This document shows, in pieces, positions 50,732 through 58,901 of a stretch of 64,000 bases of DNA. Both the position numbers and the translations under genes were made by a program. Location: the NCBI GenBank assembly GCA_013388855.1, contig JACAEM010000004.1, positions 1 through 64,000 of the forward strand. The letters run 5' to 3'. Source of the DNA: Chloroflexota bacterium. GTDB lineage: Bacteria > Chloroflexota > Anaerolineae > Anaerolineales > Villigracilaceae. The notes below the pieces were generated by a model that made no database searches, had not been told where the DNA came from, and was given only the letters and a program-made list of their open reading frames with translations. The number at the start of each line of letters is the position of its first letter. Positions within the stretch are counted from its first letter, which is position 1.

Positions 50732-52726
50732 TCAGGGGATTTGATAGATCGAATAGACGTTATCGGGGGTTCGGCTGATCAATTCCAATTGTTGCAGAGT
50801 TTCGTGAAGCGCATTTTGCCTGGCGGCTGTCATTCGGTCGGGACGGGTCTCAATGAGGAAATTCAAACCTGTTTCATAGACGAGGACATGAGTATACCCC
50901 TGTGATTTCCAATATGCGATGGCCGCCTCGGGCGTTTGATAACGATACAAGTCGTGGACAAAATTGGAGACAATGGCATCGGGCTGGACCGAACGCGGCA
51001 GGTCGTAGGAGCGCGGCTCGAACAGGCTGTAAACATGCGCGTCTACAGGCAAAGCGGACATATCCTCGATAAGCGCGGAATAGGATGGGGCGATCCGCGC
51101 GATATATTGCCCGCGGGTTTGCGCGCCAAACGCCACTGCCAGCGGATTCCGTTTCAGGACGAATACCCCGTTTTCGAAAACGGTCAGCGCGAGGATGACG
51201 GCGATCATGGCGTTGACGAGAAAACTGATCCGCAACTTGGATGTGTTTAGCGTGTCGAGCGAGTCCCAGCCGAGCGCGGTGGGGATGGCAAACGCCATCA
51301 GCGCGGGGAGGAGCAGGCGTGCCTGCCACAGCGCGGAGGAATTGATCACGCCCAGCGTCCATGCGGAAAAGCTCAAGGCGGCGAAGAGGCTAATCGAAAG
51401 CAGAGACAGGCTTTGAGCGGAGTCTCGAGCCGTGCGTGAGAGGAGGATCCACACTGCGAGCGGAGCGAGAATCAGGAAAAGCGGACCGAGCCGTCCATCG
51501 AAGAAGGTCACATCCCGATGTCCGAGAATGACGTTCAGCGGAAGCATGAAAACTTGCAGGGCGTTCCATCCGATGCCGGTGCCTGCGTCGGCGTACCAGT
51601 TGCTGAGAAAATCATCCCAGTAGCGTCCGCCGAAAACGAAGGGGTAAAAGGGATTGTCCATTACGATGGCGTTGCGTGCGTACCACGGGATGGCGATGAG
51701 TAATGCAATGAGGCTGAATTGCACGGCTTGTTTGAACGCGGACTTGAATGGACGATGGAACAACAAGAGAAGCCCGCATGTCGACGGGACGACGAACGAT
51801 GTGTATTTGACGCCCATTGCCAGCCCGGCGAAGATGCCCGTAACGATGAGTAATGGTGGAGAAGCGCCTAGGCGGTAGGATGTGAGCGTGTAGAGCGCGG
51901 CGACGGCGTAAAAGACAAGCGCCATGTCGGCATATGCCCAGGAGGCAAGCATGGTCAACGAAGGGATACTGACAAGCAGTAGCAGAACCTTGCGACCGAT
52001 GGCAGCGTTCCAAACCTTGGCGCTCCAATGCCAGAGCAGGAGCGCAGAGAGCGTGCCCCATGCCAGATGGATGATCTGTGCGGCGCGTTCGCTCTGCATG
52101 GCAAGCGCCCAGAGATAGACATTTTCGGTGAGGTTGGGGAACCAGAAAGGAACATTGTCCAATGCGCGGATTCCGCCATCTCGCAGGATCGCGGCGGGTT
52201 GGGCGAGGTGATAGAGTAGGGCGTCGAAGGCTTCGAATGGCGGGACAAGCGTGAGCAGGAACGAGAAAGCGGCGGTCAGGACAATTGCCAATTGTGTGAG
52301 GAGTCCATACTGGCTGAAGGCAAGATGGAGGTTCATACGCAGGACGTTCAGATCGTTGCGGAGTCTCTTTGCATCGCTGGCGAGCAGGAAAAAGATGGTG
52401 AGTCCCGTTTGCAGGGTGGACAGGAACGGCGCATTGGCAAGTTGAAGCGCCGATACTCCCAAGCCAAGCAAACCGAGTATTCCCAGACCAATCCCCATGC
52501 CGAACAGAAGTCGCTCTGCTGCATCACGCGTCACACCCAGGGCATGGAGAATTCTCGTACCGATACCGTAAGAGTTGAAGAGGAGCAACGTAGCGACAAA
52601 CAGTGTCCAGATGGTGTCGAGCAGTCCGGTCAACGCGCTCAGGTCTGGTTTTTGGACAACATAATAGGTGATGAGGACTATACCTGCCCAGAGAGATACG
52701 AAGATGCCTGTAAACCCACGTTTCAA
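50732..52726 (-). CDS. Multi-spanning membrane protein, probable GT-C-type glycosyltransferase
   Basis: A 664-residue protein with about 12-13 helices and an outer C-terminal domain of about 130 residues. PPFEAFDALLYHLAQPA near residue 165 has the acidic loop position of GT-C enzymes that use lipid-linked sugars. YADMALVFYAVAAL and GVKYTSF follow the same plan. The substrate is unknown. The start is TTG at 52726, directly after the stop of the CoA-transferase beta gene and behind GGAGGA. Confidence 0.72.
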   Translation of the reverse strand: MKRGFTGIFVSLWAGIVLITYYVVQKPDLSALTGLLDTIWTLFVATLLLFNSYGIGTRILHALGVTRDAAERLLFGMGIGLGILGLLGLGVSALQLANAPFLSTLQTGLTIFFLLASDAKRLRNDLNVLRMNLHLAFSQYGLLTQLAIVLTAAFSFLLTLVPPFEAFDALLYHLAQPAAILRDGGIRALDNVPFWFPNLTENVYLWALAMQSERAAQIIHLAWGTLSALLLWHWSAKVWNAAIGRKVLLLLVSIPSLTMLASWAYADMALVFYAVAALYTLTSYRLGASPPLLIVTGIFAGLAMGVKYTSFVVPSTCGLLLLFHRPFKSAFKQAVQFSLIALLIAIPWYARNAIVMDNPFYPFVFGGRYWDDFLSNWYADAGTGIGWNALQVFMLPLNVILGHRDVTFFDGRLGPLFLILAPLAVWILLSRTARDSAQSLSLLSISLFAALSFSAWTLGVINSSALWQARLLLPALMAFAIPTALGWDSLDTLNTSKLRISFLVNAMIAVILALTVFENGVFVLKRNPLAVAFGAQTRGQYIARIAPSYSALIEDMSALPVDAHVYSLFEPRSYDLPRSVQPDAIVSNFVHDLYRYQTPEAAIAYWKSQGYTHVLVYETGLNFLIETRPDRMTAARQNALHETLQQLELISRTPDNVYSIYQIP

Positions 52727-53503
52727 TTATCCTCCGCTTTTGAGGTAGATTCCTGTAGGGTCGAGTTCCTCGCGTAAAATGTGCAATTCGTTCTCGGTGA
52801 CAAGTTCGGTAACCTTTAATTCGGCGACGACCTTTAGGTCCCAGCCGGTGTTGGCTTTCGCTTCTTCGACCGTCTTGCCGGGATGCAATGCAGTGAGGGT
52901 CATTTCGCCCGTCGCATCCGGCTCCATGATGCCGATGTCGGTGACGACCGCCAGCATCCCGCCGCCGCGCAGTCCCGCCTTTTCGCGGTCGCCTTTGCCG
53001 CCGATGAAACCAGCCGAGGTCATGAATTCCACTTTTTCGGGGAAGCGGCGCTTTTGGTGCGGAGTCATGATGTAACAGCGGTTCGCCCACGCCGCAATCT
53101 CCTGTGAGCCGCCGGAGCCGGGCAGCCGTACTTTGGGGTGATCGTACCCGCCGATCACCGTGGCATTGATGTTGCCATATTTATCGATTTGCGCGCCGCC
53201 CATGAAGCCCACGTCCACATTACCGCGCTGGAGGTAGTTGGCGAAGATGTCGTACATGCTCACCACCGAAAGCGCACCGCTTACAAGGGTGGGGTCACCG
53301 ATGGAGAGCGGCAGGCGGGCAGGCTCCGCGCCGATGACACCGGCTTCGTAAATCATCACCAGATTCGGCGCGTGAGTCCGCTTGGCGAGGTTGCATGCCA
53401 GGTTGGGTTGTCCCACGCCGACGAAGACCACATCGCCATCGCGCAGTAAGCGTGCGGCGTTGATGATCATGAGCTCGGCGGATGAATATTTGATTTCGTT
53501 CAT
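52727..53503 (-). CDS. CoA transferase, subunit B (glutaconate/IpdB-like)
   Basis: A 258-residue class I CoA-transferase beta subunit. DGDVVFVGVGQPNLACNLAK near residue 22 and IYEAGVIGAEP near residue 52 are present; the latter is at the position of the catalytic Glu in the family. GGAQIDKYGNINATVIG is also conserved. It pairs with the alpha subunit encoded upstream, with an alpha/beta hydrolase gene between them. The acyl-CoA substrate cannot be told; ring-cleaving IpdAB-type hydrolases are an alternative. Confidence 0.88.
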   Translation of the reverse strand: MNEIKYSSAELMIINAARLLRDGDVVFVGVGQPNLACNLAKRTHAPNLVMIYEAGVIGAEPARLPLSIGDPTLVSGALSVVSMYDIFANYLQRGNVDVGFMGGAQIDKYGNINATVIGGYDHPKVRLPGSGGSQEIAAWANRCYIMTPHQKRRFPEKVEFMTSAGFIGGKGDREKAGLRGGGMLAVVTDIGIMEPDATGEMTLTALHPGKTVEEAKANTGWDLKVVAELKVTELVTENELHILREELDPTGIYLKSGG

Positions 53504-54339
53504 AGAACCTCTTTTAGAAATGACTGCATGATTTCAAACACTTCCTGCGGACGCTCCAACGGCAGGATGTGTGTTGACTTTTCGAGCGCTTCGACCCGCA
53601 CTTTGGGCTGTTTCCGTTTCACGAGCTTTGCCGCGTCTTCGAGGAATGTATCTGTTTCCGCGCCGCGGATGAACAGGGTCGGTATTTCGAGCTTGGACAG
53701 GTCTCGCCAAATGTCAAAGTCGTGCATGCTTGTGCGATAAATCTGCGCTTCCCAATCAGGAGAATACACAAGCTCATAACCGCCATTCGCTTTGGGCTTG
53801 GTCATGCCTGCGATGAAAATCCGCAAGTTTTCATCGCTCATGTAGCGAAACACGTCACGGGTGCGATATCCACGATAGACGGTACCCAGGTCGTCGAAGA
53901 CGCGGCGTCGTTTTTTCGCGCCACGAATCAACGGGTGGAGTCGTTCTCCCAACCCCAGCAGACGGACAGTGTGCCAGCGCAACATAAATCCGGGCACGAA
54001 CAGGACCGGGTCGATCAACACCAATGCACGGAATTTGCCCGGGTCGCGCAACGCCGCTCGCAAAGTGACGATCGCGCCAATGGAATGTCCAACACCGATA
54101 ACGGGAGCAACTGCATGGTCAGAAAGGAAGCGAAGCAAATCCTCCGAAAGCGGATGCCAGGTGTGGATGTCCTCCGGTTTCGATCCTTTCCACAACGGAC
54201 GCAGATACATCCCAAAGACATGATATTGTGTTTTTAAAAGTGCGAACAGTGGTTTATAGCAACCGGGCGGGTAGCCATTGGCATGTAGGAAGTGCAAAGG
54301 CATTTCATCGCCGCCGAGATCGAAATGGGGAATATCCAT
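53500..54339 (-). CDS. Alpha/beta hydrolase
   Basis: A 279-residue alpha/beta hydrolase. The oxyanion region is LHFLHANGYPP near residue 15, the nucleophile Ser is in GVGHSIGAI near residue 87, and the closing His is in KSTHILPLERP near residue 258. Its location between the two CoA-transferase subunit genes, overlapping the second by 4 bases, suggests a thioester or ester substrate in the same pathway. Confidence 0.88.
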   Translation of the reverse strand: MDIPHFDLGGDEMPLHFLHANGYPPGCYKPLFALLKTQYHVFGMYLRPLWKGSKPEDIHTWHPLSEDLLRFLSDHAVAPVIGVGHSIGAIVTLRAALRDPGKFRALVLIDPVLFVPGFMLRWHTVRLLGLGERLHPLIRGAKKRRRVFDDLGTVYRGYRTRDVFRYMSDENLRIFIAGMTKPKANGGYELVYSPDWEAQIYRTSMHDFDIWRDLSKLEIPTLFIRGAETDTFLEDAAKLVKRKQPKVRVEALEKSTHILPLERPQEVFEIMQSFLKEVL

Positions 54340-54356
54340 TACCTGCTGCTTATCTC

Positions 54357-55259
54357 CTAATATTTTCCATAATTGATAGGCTGGCTCATCTGCTCTGGAA
54401 TTTCGAGTCGCTTGTGAGTCTCTGCTCCCAATTTTTGCCAGTACTCATCGCGGTCTTTCACGCCAAGGACCCATTCATCGAGATATTGCTTGACGGTTTC
54501 AGTAGACTCACTGATCTTATCCCAGGCAAGGTAAAACTCGTTGTCGCGATCGTAATATCCCTGCGCATAACTCGGATGACAGGCAAACGGCACATGACAC
54601 ACCGCGCTGACGACAATGCCGGGAATCATCGTGCGGTTCGGGTCGGAGCGGATGACAGATTCGTCCACAATTTCTTCGGCGGTGAGAATAACCTTTTTCG
54701 CGGCGAAGGCAGCTTCCTTTTGCTCGCCGATGATGCCCCACAGATGCGCGTTGCCATTCGCGTCTGCGCGTTGTACATGGACGATGGCAACGTCCGGGTT
54801 GAGAGCAGGGACGGCAATTACATCCTTGCCGCCGAACGGGTCGGGGATGCGCTTGATGTTGGAGTTGGCTTTTTCCAGATCGGTCGCGCCAGTCTGGTTC
54901 ATCGGGAGGAACGGCAGGCCCGAAGCGCCTGCCTGCAAGCGCGTGATCATACCGAAGTGGGAATATTCCTCCCATTCGAGTTTGCCCTGCTCGATGGCCG
55001 ATCGAACGATGCGCAACGATCCGACGCCGGGGTTGCCCATGTAGGAAAAGATGACTTTCTTTGCACATCCCGCCGCGACCATCTGGTCGTAGATCAGGTC
55101 GGGGGTGGCGCGGGCGAGGGTGAGGTTCTTCTTTCCCTGGCGGATGATTTCATGTCCCGCCGCAAAGGGGATGAGGTGTGTAAACCCCGCCGCGTAGACG
55201 GTGTCGCCATCCTGCACATATTTCGCGATGGCTTCTGTGAGTGAAACGACTTTGCTCAT
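54357..55259 (-). CDS. CoA transferase, subunit A (glutaconate/IpdA-like)
   Basis: A 300-residue class I CoA-transferase alpha subunit with DGDTVYAAGFTHLIPFAAGHE near residue 17, LTLARATPDLIYDQM, and FSYMGNPGVGS near residue 70. Together with the beta subunit it would move CoA between acyl groups. It is the second gene of a five-gene minus-strand unit, 2 bases after the small membrane protein gene. Confidence 0.9.
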   Translation of the reverse strand: MSKVVSLTEAIAKYVQDGDTVYAAGFTHLIPFAAGHEIIRQGKKNLTLARATPDLIYDQMVAAGCAKKVIFSYMGNPGVGSLRIVRSAIEQGKLEWEEYSHFGMITRLQAGASGLPFLPMNQTGATDLEKANSNIKRIPDPFGGKDVIAVPALNPDVAIVHVQRADANGNAHLWGIIGEQKEAAFAAKKVILTAEEIVDESVIRSDPNRTMIPGIVVSAVCHVPFACHPSYAQGYYDRDNEFYLAWDKISESTETVKQYLDEWVLGVKDRDEYWQKLGAETHKRLEIPEQMSQPINYGKY

Positions 55260-55261
55260 GC

Positions 55262-55528
55262 TTATTTCTTTCCCTTGTCTTCTTTCGGTTTGGGTTTTAA
55301 TTTTTGAAGAATGCTGAAACGTCCGCTGGATTTCACGGCTCTCTTATATTGGGCGCGGAAAATAAAGGCAATGACCAGCAGAACGGTGCTGACGCAAAAA
55401 TAATTTAGTTTGGGTTCCCCCGCGGCCTCGGAAAGCAGGAAGAAGGCAAGCATGCCAATACCCACCAATAAAAAAAACGTCCCCACACGATAAATGAATT
55501 CTTTTCGGTCAAATTGAGGTTCGCCCAT
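55262..55528 (-). CDS. Small two-helix membrane protein
   Basis: An 88-residue protein with two hydrophobic helices (about 14-32 and 42-58) and a Lys-rich cytoplasmic tail (KLKPKPKEDKGKK). No family was recognised. It leads the CoA-transferase unit, 2 bases before subunit A. A membrane tether or simple hypothetical protein is all that can be said. Confidence 0.65.
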   Translation of the reverse strand: MGEPQFDRKEFIYRVGTFFLLVGIGMLAFFLLSEAAGEPKLNYFCVSTVLLVIAFIFRAQYKRAVKSSGRFSILQKLKPKPKEDKGKK

Positions 55529-55588
55529 GATAAAAACCTGACCACGGATTGATTTCGCATGAACTTGTGAAATCTGCAGCGAAAAGGT

Positions 55589-56350
55589 CTACAGCTTCGG
55601 TTTTCTTGCAGAGAACAATATCCTGCGGAAGGGGTAAAAAACGGGGCTGCCCGGCATCGCCGCGCGCATCTTCTCGCGGATGGACTGTACGAACGCATCC
55701 TTGTATTTTCCTAACCGTTCGAAGTATGGAACCAGGGCAGTGCCGGAAATCCATTCTACCACCGCATCGGAATCCTCCAGTACGTGGGCGTAGATCTTTT
55801 CGAAAACGGTAATATCTTCCGCCCCGCAGTTGAAGAAGATGCGGGCATAATCGTCGATGGGGAGCACCGGCGCGTAGCGTTGGAATCCGTTCAGGATGAA
55901 CCTGAACATCTCCTCACTGGCGGTTTCACGGTAAATTTGATGGGAGATATGGTTGTGATTCGACGGAACTTGCACTGCGATCTGTCCACCCGGAGCCAGC
56001 CTCCCATAAAGATAGGGAATCAACTCTGCGTGATTCTCGCTCCATTGGAGAGCGGCGTTGCTGAAGATGAGGTCCCACTCACCCGTCAGCGCAGCCTGAT
56101 CTCCTTGAACGAAGACCAAATTCGGGCTTGAGAAAGAAGCGGCTCTTTCCAGCATCTGTGGAGACGAGTCGAGTCCGGTCACATGGCTGTTTGGGAATGC
56201 ATCCGCCAGTTTACGCGTCAACTCCCCGGTACCGCATCCGAGGTCAACGACTCTGAGATTCGGACGAACATCCACCATCGCGAGCAAGTCGAAAAACGGC
56301 GCAGATCGTTCTGATTGAAATTTGTGATAAAGCTCTGGATTCCAAGGCAT
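55589..56350 (-). CDS. Trans-aconitate 2-methyltransferase-like SAM methyltransferase
   Basis: A 253-residue class I methyltransferase. The SAM motif VVDLGCGTGELTRKLA is near residue 35, followed by GLDSSPQML and LIFSNAALQW near residue 95. MPWNPELYHKFQSERSAPF at the start is typical of Tam. It should methylate a small carboxylic acid such as trans-aconitate. The ATG at 56350 is preferred; the longer open frame runs into a repeat and the neighbouring gene. Confidence 0.88.
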   Translation of the reverse strand: MPWNPELYHKFQSERSAPFFDLLAMVDVRPNLRVVDLGCGTGELTRKLADAFPNSHVTGLDSSPQMLERAASFSSPNLVFVQGDQAALTGEWDLIFSNAALQWSENHAELIPYLYGRLAPGGQIAVQVPSNHNHISHQIYRETASEEMFRFILNGFQRYAPVLPIDDYARIFFNCGAEDITVFEKIYAHVLEDSDAVVEWISGTALVPYFERLGKYKDAFVQSIREKMRAAMPGSPVFYPFRRILFSARKPKL

Positions 56351-56361
56351 GGCAATAAATT

Positions 56362-56386
56362 CCCCTCTCCCTTGAGGGGAGAGGGG
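56362..56386. repeat. GC-rich hairpin repeat, intergenic copy
   Basis: CCCCTCTCCC (56362-56371) and GGGAGAGGGG (56377-56386) form a 10-base-pair hairpin. It shares its core with the element inside mtnA. Located between the aldehyde dehydrogenase stop and the Tam-like start, it may also act as a terminator or stability hairpin. Confidence 0.7.
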
Positions 56387-56402
56387 CTTGTTTAAGGATT
56401 GG

Positions 56403-58043
56403 TTACCTGCTTTTCTTCTTGACGGCTTTCTTGGCGGGCTTTTTCGCAGTCTTCTTCTTGACCGTTGCAGGTTTGACGCGAGTCTGGATCTGCTCATGCA
56501 TGTAGAGCTGGACATAGTAATAGCCGCCGCCATTCTTGCCTGTGGCGCCAGAGCCTTTCCAGCCGCCGAAGGGTTGGAAGCCGGGCCATGCGCCAGTCGT
56601 CGCACCCTGCGGACGGTTGGCATACGTGACGCCCGCTTCAATGTTGTCGAAGAACCACTCGGTCTCTTTCGGTGAGCCGTAGAAGCCTGCGGTCAAACCG
56701 TAGTTGACGCTGTTGGCAATCTTCATGGCTTCATCAAGGTTGCTGACTTTGCCGACGGTGGTGATGGGCAGGAACATTTCATACTGCCACAGACGATGCT
56801 CGAACGGCAGGTCGGTGACGAAGGTCGGTTCGCAGAAATAGCCTTTATCGAACATGCCGCCGGTTTTCACGTGACCGCCGGTCAGGAAGTTGCCGCCTGC
56901 GCCGTGGATCTCTTCGGTGAAGTTCTTGAAGTCGTTGTAGGAACTCTGATTGATGACGGGGCCCAGATAGGTGACGCGCTCGGTTGGGTCGCCGATGACC
57001 AGCGCTTCGGTCTTGGCTTTGAGTTTGGCGCACAGTTCATCGTAAACGGGTTCTTCCACAAGGACGCGGGAGGCGGCGGAGCATTTCTGTCCTTGCAGAC
57101 CAAACGCCGAGCGGACGATGCCGGTCGCGGCGTCTTCGAGATTGGCATTGCGCGAAACAATGGCAGGATTCTTGCCGCCGAGTTCGAGCACGATCGGGCG
57201 GACATAGTTGCGGTTGGCGAAGTCGCGGTACATCTTCATGCCCACATCGAATGAGCCGGTGAAGGTCGCGCCGTCCACTTCGGGGTTCTCGACGAGCGCC
57301 TGCCCAAGCGTAGAGCCGGGGCCGGTGACGAAGTTCACCACACCGTCCGGGAAGCCTGCGTCGCGCAGACATTCCGCATAGAGGCGCACGATCCAGGCGG
57401 TATCAGTTGCCGGCTTGATGACGACCGTATTCCCGGCCACGAGCGCCGCGCCGGTCGGTCCACCGGTCAGGGCAAAGGGGAAGTTGAACGGAGAGACCAC
57501 CAGCCACACGCCGTAGGGCTTCAAGACGGAGATATTGGTGGAATCAAATCCAATGAGCGGGTCCTTGCCCATCGGCTTGATGAAACCTTCGTTCTCCTCC
57601 ATCATCCGGGCAGACCAATACATAAGGTCGGCCGTCTCCTGCACGTCGCCAAGCGATTCCATGCGGTTTTTGCCGACCTCGAGGGCCATCGCCGCGCCGA
57701 GTTCGAAAATGCGCTTCTCGATGTTCGCCGCCGCCTTGCGGACGAGTTGCACACGCTTCTTCCAGGGCGTGCGGCTCCAAGCAGGGAACGCCCTGCGAGC
57801 CGCGGCGATTGCCATGTTGGCGTGAGACGCATCGCCTTTCTGCATGACTGCCAGCACCCAATCGGTGTTCACAGGCGACCGGTCTTCATACTTATTGTCC
57901 GCAAACACATCCTTGTTGTCGATGATCATCCCGTATTCCTTGCCGAGATTCGCCTTGAGCTTGGCGACTGCCTTGTCAAAACCTTTGTGCAGCGTCTCGG
58001 GCGGGTTGAACATCGTAGCGTACGTGAGTTTGAAATCAGCCAT
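56403..58043 (-). CDS. Aldehyde dehydrogenase, P5C-dehydrogenase-like, with Lys/Ala-rich tail
   Basis: A 546-residue NAD(P)-dependent dehydrogenase. The catalytic Cys lies in GQKCSAASR, the general-base Glu in LELGGKNPA, and the nucleotide-binding PFNFPFALTGGP near residue 180. The long N-terminal arm and overall pattern fit 1-pyrroline-5-carboxylate dehydrogenase (RocA), which oxidises glutamate semialdehyde. The last 24 residues (after QTRVKPATV: KKKTAKKPAKKAVKKKSR) form a histone-H1-like basic tail not needed for catalysis. The promoter and operator are described separately. Confidence 0.92.
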   Translation of the reverse strand: MADFKLTYATMFNPPETLHKGFDKAVAKLKANLGKEYGMIIDNKDVFADNKYEDRSPVNTDWVLAVMQKGDASHANMAIAAARRAFPAWSRTPWKKRVQLVRKAAANIEKRIFELGAAMALEVGKNRMESLGDVQETADLMYWSARMMEENEGFIKPMGKDPLIGFDSTNISVLKPYGVWLVVSPFNFPFALTGGPTGAALVAGNTVVIKPATDTAWIVRLYAECLRDAGFPDGVVNFVTGPGSTLGQALVENPEVDGATFTGSFDVGMKMYRDFANRNYVRPIVLELGGKNPAIVSRNANLEDAATGIVRSAFGLQGQKCSAASRVLVEEPVYDELCAKLKAKTEALVIGDPTERVTYLGPVINQSSYNDFKNFTEEIHGAGGNFLTGGHVKTGGMFDKGYFCEPTFVTDLPFEHRLWQYEMFLPITTVGKVSNLDEAMKIANSVNYGLTAGFYGSPKETEWFFDNIEAGVTYANRPQGATTGAWPGFQPFGGWKGSGATGKNGGGYYYVQLYMHEQIQTRVKPATVKKKTAKKPAKKAVKKKSR

Positions 58044-58069
58044 ACAGCCTCCAGGTTTGGTGTATTTGG

Positions 58070-58150
58070 TTTGTAGTTTACAAATCATGTAGTCGGGACT
58101 ACATGACGAATTGACAAATCTAGTATAGCGTAGGATTTCACCCCCGTCAA
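58070..58150 (-). promoter_or_regulatory. Aldehyde dehydrogenase promoter with two adjacent palindromes
   Basis: On the minus strand TTGACG (58150-58145), 17 bases, TATACT (58127-58122) form a near-consensus promoter. Downstream lies a perfect palindrome with arms TCATGTAGTC and GACTACATGA around GG (58085-58106). Directly after it is TTTGTA-GTT-TACAAA (58070-58084). Both lie between the transcription start and the gene, as expected for a repressor site. No regulator gene is adjacent. Confidence 0.72.
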
Positions 58151-58230
58151 AGTGACGAAATTCCTCAGGCTGGGCGGTACAACGCGTAATCTTTTCGTAA
58201 GGATTTTTTGATATAAAAACTCTAATACAT

Positions 58231-58773
58231 ATGAAAATGAGAACCCGCCTCCTTCCAAGCCTGATTCTGTTCGCCATTTTCCTGGCTTCATGCGCCCCTG
58301 CAGCAGCCACCGAGACCGCCGCGCCCCTTGTCCCCCCGCCGACAGCCACACTACCGCCACCTGCCCCCACTCAGCCTCCGTCGGATGTAACCGAGGCGTC
58401 TGCCGAAACCGTTCCGCCGACGCCGTTTCCCATTGCCACATCGCGCGGACCCGACCTCCACGCCACCGACCCGACCACGGTCAATCTGGCATCCGGGCAA
58501 CTTCAATTCGTGGAATTCTTCCGCTTCACCTGAGGCACCTGCCGCTCCATGGCGCCCATGGTTCATGGGCTCGAGGCAAAATATTTCGGCAAAATCCAAT
58601 TCACTTATCTGGATGCTGATGACCCGCTCACCCGCGATTTCCAGCGTGCGCTCGGGTTTTATTACCAGCCTGAGGTCTACCTGCTGGATGGAAATGGGAA
58701 TGTTTTGAAGAAATGGGTGGGCTACACGTTACAGGAGGAATTTGAAGAAGAATTTGCGAAATACGTGCAATGA
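58231..58773 (+). CDS. Thioredoxin-fold lipoprotein with in-frame TGA, probable selenoprotein
   Basis: The frame from ATG 58231 encodes a signal peptide with lipobox LASC (about Cys21), a Pro/Thr linker to about residue 80, and then a thioredoxin strand QFVEFFRFT. It then meets TGA at 58531-58533 and continues without any frame change as GTCRSMAPMVHGLEAKYFGK and a normal thioredoxin C-terminal half ending EEFAKYVQ at TGA 58771-58773. The TGA sits exactly at the first Cys of CxxC, giving Sec-G-T-C. Read through, the protein is 180 residues. It would be an extracellular thiol-disulfide enzyme. A nonsense mutation is the alternative; no selenocysteine machinery lies in the window. Confidence 0.8.
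58554..58570 (+). promoter_or_regulatory. SECIS-like hairpin downstream of in-frame TGA
   Basis: GCCCATG (58554-58560), loop GTT, CATGGGC (58564-58570) form a perfect 7-base-pair hairpin inside the coding region. The loop starts 27 bases after the TGA and opens with G. Bacterial SECIS elements are small hairpins in this distance range with a G at the start of a short apical loop. Confidence 0.65.
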
Positions 58774-58774
58774 T

Positions 58775-58812
58775 CGACGGCGGTGTACGAAAGTACACCG
58801 CCGTCGTTTTTG
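58775..58812 (+). terminator. Terminator after the thioredoxin-fold gene
   Basis: A perfect 14-base stem CGACGGCGGTGTAC / GTACACCGCCGTCG with a GAAA tetraloop, followed by TTTTT. It starts 2 bases after the second TGA, which supports 58773 as the true end of the gene. Confidence 0.93.
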
Positions 58813-58864
58813 TGATAGAAACTATTGGGATGGTCGAGTGTTTTTGCAGGAGAGAATATCTTTC

Positions 58865-58893
58865 TTGACACCTTGCATCAATGAATTGATAAT
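58865..58893 (+). promoter_or_regulatory. Promoter of the ECF transporter operon
   Basis: TTGACA (58865-58870), 17 bases, GATAAT (58888-58893). Only 8 bases separate it from the ATG at 58902, and no ribosome site fits, so the transcript is leaderless or nearly so. Confidence 0.82.
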
Positions 58894-58901
58894 AACGCCT
58901 G

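Noticed and set aside
54228-55244. 338-codon plus-strand open frame opposite CoA-transferase subunit A
   Set aside because: Antisense shadow of a conserved gene.
58549-58773. Separate short gene starting at ATG 58549
   Set aside because: It has no ribosome site and lacks the first strand and active-site residue of thioredoxin. It is in frame with the upstream half, so TGA readthrough explains it better.
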